Shown here in pieces: positions 60,720 to 64,000 of a stretch of 64,000 nt of DNA (positions within the stretch are counted from its first letter, which is position 1; every line of letters begins with the position of its first letter). The stretch comes from Streptomyces sp. CC228A (GTDB taxonomy: Bacteria > Actinomycetota > Actinomycetes > Streptomycetales > Streptomycetaceae): NCBI RefSeq assembly GCF_021390935.1, contig NZ_JAJPUI010000006.1:427531-491530 (forward strand), read 5' to 3'. The position numbers and the translations under genes are program-made. The notes under the pieces were generated by a model. That model was not told the origin of the DNA and did not search any database. It saw only the letters and a list, made by a program, of their open reading frames with translations.

Positions 60720-61622
60720 CTATGGCCGCCGGGGGCGGGGAGCCGGCCGCCGGCGCTCCTGGTCGGGCCGCTGGTCGGGGCCCTGGCGCTGGCCGCCGCA
60801 GGTCCGGGCCCGCAGGGGCCGGGCGCGGCGGCCGGCGGGCTCCTCGCCCGGCCGGAACGGCAGCACGATCAGCCGGGCGCGGGGCGCCGCCATCGGTTGC
60901 GCGGCGCACACGGACACCCAGCCGGGGCCCCGCTCCGCGTGGTGCACCGGCCGCTCGCCCTCGACGGGCCGCAGGTACGCGCCGGCCGACCCGTAGATCC
61001 GCGCGGCCGCCGGGTCGGCCAGCACCTCCCGCTCGATGCCCGCCAGGACGGGGTCGCCCGGGTCCGCGGCCCGCGCCGCCCGCAGCTGCGGCAGCACCAG
61101 CGGCGCCCAGGCCGTCTCCCACCGCGGCAGCATCACCCGGGCCTGCGGGGCCACCGCCATCCACCGCATCGTGTTCTCCGGGACGCGCCGCCCCGGGAAG
61201 AGCGCGGCGAACGGCTCGTTGTGGGCGAGCAGGTTCCACGAGCGGTCGCTGATGTACGCCATGTGCGAGACGCCGTCCAGCACCTCCTGCCACGCCCCGG
61301 ACACCACCTCGCCGGACCGCGGGTGCAGCGGGTACGGCGGGTCCTGCCCCAGCGCGTACCGCCACAGGGCCACCCAGTCGTGCTCGTTCATGCCGAGGAG
61401 CCGCGCCACGTCCTCCAGCAGGTCCAGCGGCGGGTTCGGGTACCGGCCCGACTCCAGCCGCCCGTACGTGTCGGGGGCGCGGTGCAGGAGCTGGTCGACC
61501 TGCGCCTGCGACAGCCCGGGGGCCCGCCGGCCCTGCCGGGTGGGCCGGGACAGCCCGTGGTCCTCCGGCGCGATCAGCGCCCGTCGCTCCCTGAGCAGGA
61601 AGCGCAGAGCGACCTTGTCCAT
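60720..61622 (-). CDS. XRE-family regulator with MmyB-like ligand domain
   Basis: 300 residues from ATG 61622. The N-terminal helix-turn-helix is LRFLLRERRALIAPEDHGLS, APGLSQAQVDQLLHRAPDTY and GRLESGRYPNPP. The C-terminal MmyB-type ligand-binding domain has MAYISDRSWNLLAHNEPFAA followed by ENTMRWMAVAPQARVMLPRW. Members regulate small-molecule biosynthesis or detoxification genes and may bind fatty acids. The last 40 residues are Arg/Pro-rich and of doubtful value. The upstream LuxR-type gene at 61802 is divergent. Confidence 0.88.
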   Translation of the reverse strand: MDKVALRFLLRERRALIAPEDHGLSRPTRQGRRAPGLSQAQVDQLLHRAPDTYGRLESGRYPNPPLDLLEDVARLLGMNEHDWVALWRYALGQDPPYPLHPRSGEVVSGAWQEVLDGVSHMAYISDRSWNLLAHNEPFAALFPGRRVPENTMRWMAVAPQARVMLPRWETAWAPLVLPQLRAARAADPGDPVLAGIEREVLADPAAARIYGSAGAYLRPVEGERPVHHAERGPGWVSVCAAQPMAAPRARLIVLPFRPGEEPAGRRARPLRARTCGGQRQGPDQRPDQERRRPAPRPRRP

Positions 61623-61801
61623 GACGATCTCTCTCACCTGTGGCGTGACGTGCCTCGCCGCCGGCCCCCGGCGCCGCCCGCCGGGGCGGCAGCCGCACAC
61701 GGCCGCACCGGTACGCTGGCGCGTCGTGCGCCGGCGATCAAGCGCCCCCGGGGTGCGTGCGTGCGCACGGCGTACACACGCAGTCGTCAACAGGGGCATA
61801 C

Positions 61802-62812
61802 ATGACGGAAACGGACCACCCGGCGCGCGTGGCGGCAGAGCTGTCCCCCACCGCCAGGCGGCTTTACGCCCGCATCACCCGCGACGAGCCCGTCCGTCCC
61901 GAGGACACCGCCGACCTGCGCGAACTGGTCGCCTGGCGGCTCGTCGTCGTCGACCCCGACCACCCCGAGCGGCCCATTGCCCTCGACCCGCAGGAGGCGG
62001 GCAGGCGCCGCATCGACGAGGAGCTGCGCGACATGGCGGGCCGGGCCGCGCAGATCGCCGCCATCCCCGCCCTCAGCGACGAGCTCGGCCTGCACTTCGC
62101 CCGCGCCCGGTGGCGGTCCGGCTCCAGCAGCGAGTTCCTGGCCGACGGCGAGCAGGTCGCCGCACGCGTCTGCGAGGCCGTCGACCGGGCGGAGGGCGAG
62201 GTGCTCGCCGCCGACCCGCACGGCGCCCGCGGCCGGGCCGACACCGACGCCCGCAGCCGCGCCGCGCTCGCCCGCGGCGTCGCCCTGCGGGCCCTGTACG
62301 GCGACAGCGCCCGCGACGACGCCGCCGCACGCGACCGGGCCGCCGCCCTGTCGGCGGCGGGCGCCCGGCTGCGCACCCTCGCCGCGCCCTTCCAGCGGTG
62401 CGTGGTCGTGGACCGCCGCCAGGCGTTCATCGCCGACCACGTCGTCGGCGCCGCCCCGTCGCAGACCGCCTGGCACGTCACCGACCGGGCGCTGGTCGCC
62501 TACATCGCGGAGTCCTTCGAGGACGCGTGGCGGCGCGCCGACGTCTGGTACGGCGACCCGCGCAAGGCCCTGCCCGCCGACGGCGACCGGCTGACCCCCC
62601 GTCAGCGGGAGATCCTCATCGACACCGCCGCGGGCGTCGACCAGCGCATCACCGCCCGCCGCCTCAACATCGGACTGCGCACGCTCACCACGGAGCTCGG
62701 ACGGCTGCGGGCCCGCTGGGGCGCCGGCACCCTCGCCGCCCTCGCGTACCAGTGGGCGCTGTCCCCGGAGCGCCACCACGCCGCCGCGGACGGCCCGCCG
62801 GCCGAGAACTGA
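61802..62812 (+). CDS. TrmB/LuxR-type transcriptional regulator
   Basis: 336 residues; ATG 61802 follows AGGGG. The N-terminus (LSPTARRLYARITRDEPVRP, DTADLRELVAWRLVVVDPDH) looks like a TrmB-type helix-turn-helix. The middle (AFQRCVVVDRRQAFIADHVV with the region before it) resembles a phospholipase-D-like sensor domain. The C-terminal LuxR helix-turn-helix is LTPRQREILIDTAAGVDQRI, with ARRLNIGLRTLTTELGRLRA. Such regulators are common orphans in Streptomyces. A 10-base palindrome, CGTGCGCACG, lies about 33 bases upstream. Confidence 0.82.
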   Translation: MTETDHPARVAAELSPTARRLYARITRDEPVRPEDTADLRELVAWRLVVVDPDHPERPIALDPQEAGRRRIDEELRDMAGRAAQIAAIPALSDELGLHFARARWRSGSSSEFLADGEQVAARVCEAVDRAEGEVLAADPHGARGRADTDARSRAALARGVALRALYGDSARDDAAARDRAAALSAAGARLRTLAAPFQRCVVVDRRQAFIADHVVGAAPSQTAWHVTDRALVAYIAESFEDAWRRADVWYGDPRKALPADGDRLTPRQREILIDTAAGVDQRITARRLNIGLRTLTTELGRLRARWGAGTLAALAYQWALSPERHHAAADGPPAEN

Positions 62813-63125
62813 CCGGCCTGTCTTTTCCACTGAAAAACTGTCAGAGGAAAACCGGCCCGCGGCTGCTGCATGCTGGAGGGAGAGGCCGGAGGTCACGCGA
62901 CTGCGGGACCAGGCCCGTCGCGGCCGTCGAGCGTCCGCGACGCCGGTATTACGGGGGTCGTTATCCGCGCCTCATGCCAGAACCGGCAGTGCAGGGCACG
63001 GGCAGCGTGCCCTGCCGGGCATCGCGCGGATACCACGAGGTCACTGCCAGGGCCCGTGGAACGCAAAACCGATCCCCTCGGTACGTCCCCCGTGATACGG
63101 CTCCACCGGGCCCGGCGCCCGGGCG
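62813..63125. other. Intergenic region, nothing recognised
   Basis: 313 bases between convergent genes. The left 50 bases are AT-richer (TTTTCCACTGAAAAACTG, with TTTTC/GAAAA arms that could pair) and might form the LuxR-type gene's terminator. A short plus-strand frame at 62870-63193 has random composition and overlaps the PHP gene, so I do not call it. Confidence 0.4.
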
Positions 63126-64000
63126 TCACACGCCCTCGGGCACCGTCCCCGTCCGCGTCCACGCCAGCAGCCGCTCGGCCGGCCACGCCGTGACGACCCG
63201 CTCCGCGGGCACCCCGCACTCCTCGGCCCGCGCACAGCCCAGCACCTGCCAATCCAGCTGGCCCGGCGCGTGCGCGTCCGTGTCGATCGCGAACAGCGTC
63301 CCCGCCGCCACCGCGCGCCGCAGCAGGCGGCGCGGCGGGTCCAGCCGCTCCGGGCGGCTGTTGACCTCCACCGCCGTCCCGGACTCCGCACACGCCGCGA
63401 AGACCCGGTCCGCGTCGAACTCCGACTCGGGGCGGCGCCCCCGGCCGCCCGTCACCAGCCGCCCCGTGCAGTGCCCCAGCACGTCCACCAGCGGACTGCG
63501 CACCGCGCGCACCATGCGCCGCGTCATCGCCGGGGCGTCCATCCGCAGCTTGGAGTGCACGGAGGCCACCACCACGTCCAGCCGCTCCAGCAGCTCGGGC
63601 TCCTGGTCCAGCGACCCGTCGGGCAGGATGTCGACCTCGATCCCGGTCAGCATCCGGAAGGGCGCCCACCGCTCGTTCAGCTCCGCCACCACGTCCAGCT
63701 GCTCCCGCAGCCGCTCGGCCGACAGGCCCCGCGCCACCGTCAGCCGCGGCGAGTGGTCGGTCAGCGCCACCCACGCATGGCCCAGCGCCGCCGCCGTGCG
63801 CCCCATCTCCTCGATCGGACTGCCCCCGTCCGACCAGTCGGAGTGCGTGTGGCAGTCACCGCGCAGCGCCTCCCGGAGCGCCGCCCCCGCACCCCCCGGC
63901 TCCTCCCGGGCCACCTCGTCCTCCAGCCGCCGCAGATAGCCGGGCACCTCGCCGGCCAGGGCCTCCCGCACCACCTGCGCGGTCTTCGGCCCGACGCCCC
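63126..64000 (-). CDS. PHP-domain protein with helix-hairpin-helix N-terminus (5' end beyond window)
   Basis: The gene enters from the right edge; 291 C-terminal residues are present. At the edge GVGPKTAQVVREALAGEVPG is a helix-hairpin-helix DNA-binding motif. The PHP metal site follows: GDCHTHSDWSDGGSPIEEM, ALTDHSPRL, GIEVDIL, VASVHSKL, DVLGHCTGR, AVEVNSRPERLD and IDTDAHAP. The order HhH then PHP matches PolX-type or PHP-phosphoesterase proteins. It likely has metal-dependent phosphatase or 3'-5' exonuclease activity in DNA repair. Whether a polymerase domain lies upstream cannot be seen. Confidence 0.88.
   Translation of the reverse strand, partial: GVGPKTAQVVREALAGEVPGYLRRLEDEVAREEPGGAGAALREALRGDCHTHSDWSDGGSPIEEMGRTAAALGHAWVALTDHSPRLTVARGLSAERLREQLDVVAELNERWAPFRMLTGIEVDILPDGSLDQEPELLERLDVVVASVHSKLRMDAPAMTRRMVRAVRSPLVDVLGHCTGRLVTGGRGRRPESEFDADRVFAACAESGTAVEVNSRPERLDPPRRLLRRAVAAGTLFAIDTDAHAPGQLDWQVLGCARAEECGVPAERVVTAWPAERLLAWTRTGTVPEGV

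Noticed and set aside
61751..61769. CGTGCGCACG palindrome as an operator of the TrmB/LuxR-type gene
   Set aside because: Ten-base GC palindromes are frequent by chance in this DNA; it is mentioned with the gene only as context.
62870..63193. A 107-codon plus-strand frame
   Set aside because: Composition is random, it overlaps the PHP gene antisense, and it has no convincing ribosome binding site.

Overview
The window is about 64 kb of very GC-rich DNA with GTG, ATG and a few TTG starts, dense gene packing, four-base ATGA/GTGA stop-start overlaps, a SigE-family sigma factor, a streptophobe-type membrane protein, a DUF6777-type protein and many LuxR/GntR/TetR/PadR/XRE regulators. Together these point to a Streptomyces or close relative. 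I see no rRNA, tRNA, insertion sequence, prophage or CRISPR array. It looks like ordinary chromosome with a mix of housekeeping and accessory genes.

Layout. 1-6051 (minus): the 5' part of a YbdK-type carboxylate-amine ligase, then a six-gene, four-base-overlapping glycosyltransferase operon (GT2, GmhB-like HAD phosphatase, two GT9 heptosyltransferase-like enzymes, GT2, and a deleted GT2 remnant). 6333-12920: a small acidic protein, two SDR oxidoreductases, a FUSC membrane protein, the cobinamide-salvage enzyme CbiZ, and a three-gene cassette (nucleotidyltransferase, BON-like, metallophosphoesterase). 13308-21347: a polar amino-acid ABC importer, a two-TrkA_N membrane protein, a cold-shock protein, a NUDIX hydrolase, a family-5 uracil-DNA glycosylase and a HutC-type GntR regulator. 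21900-30567: a zinc dehydrogenase, a LuxR-hydrolase-methyltransferase group, an FAD monooxygenase-like protein with a PadR regulator, and a hypothetical protein. 30873-34217: a 2,4-dienoyl-CoA reductase, and a TetR gene with a perfect operator palindrome followed by a membrane protein. 34525-39512: the cobalt transporter cbiMNQO under a cobalamin riboswitch, then dhaKLM. 40670-50207: a subtilisin-like protease, a large AAA/LuxR regulator, a small secreted protein, a sigma factor with a membrane partner, a PIG-V-like mannosyltransferase and a methyltransferase. 50186-58048: a DUF6777-like protein, a streptophobe-like protein, and an operon of FHA-FHA-ABC transporter, SH3-like protein rich in EPTRV motifs, and Ser/Thr kinase. 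58168-64000: a succinate-semialdehyde dehydrogenase, a glutathionyl-hydroquinone-reductase-like enzyme, an MmyB-type XRE regulator, a TrmB/LuxR-type regulator and a 5'-partial PHP-domain protein.

A window-wide oddity is that about thirteen otherwise well-conserved genes are broken by single-base frameshifts. Nearly all need one added G or C, and where I could localise them they lie in a G/C run. This looks like homopolymer under-calling in the sequence, not gene decay, so these genes are annotated at full length with the shift noted. The best functional candidate for follow-up is the kinase / EPTRV-motif protein / FHA-ABC transporter operon at 53171-58048, which resembles the mycobacterial PknF-Rv1747 pair with an added candidate phosphothreonine protein.
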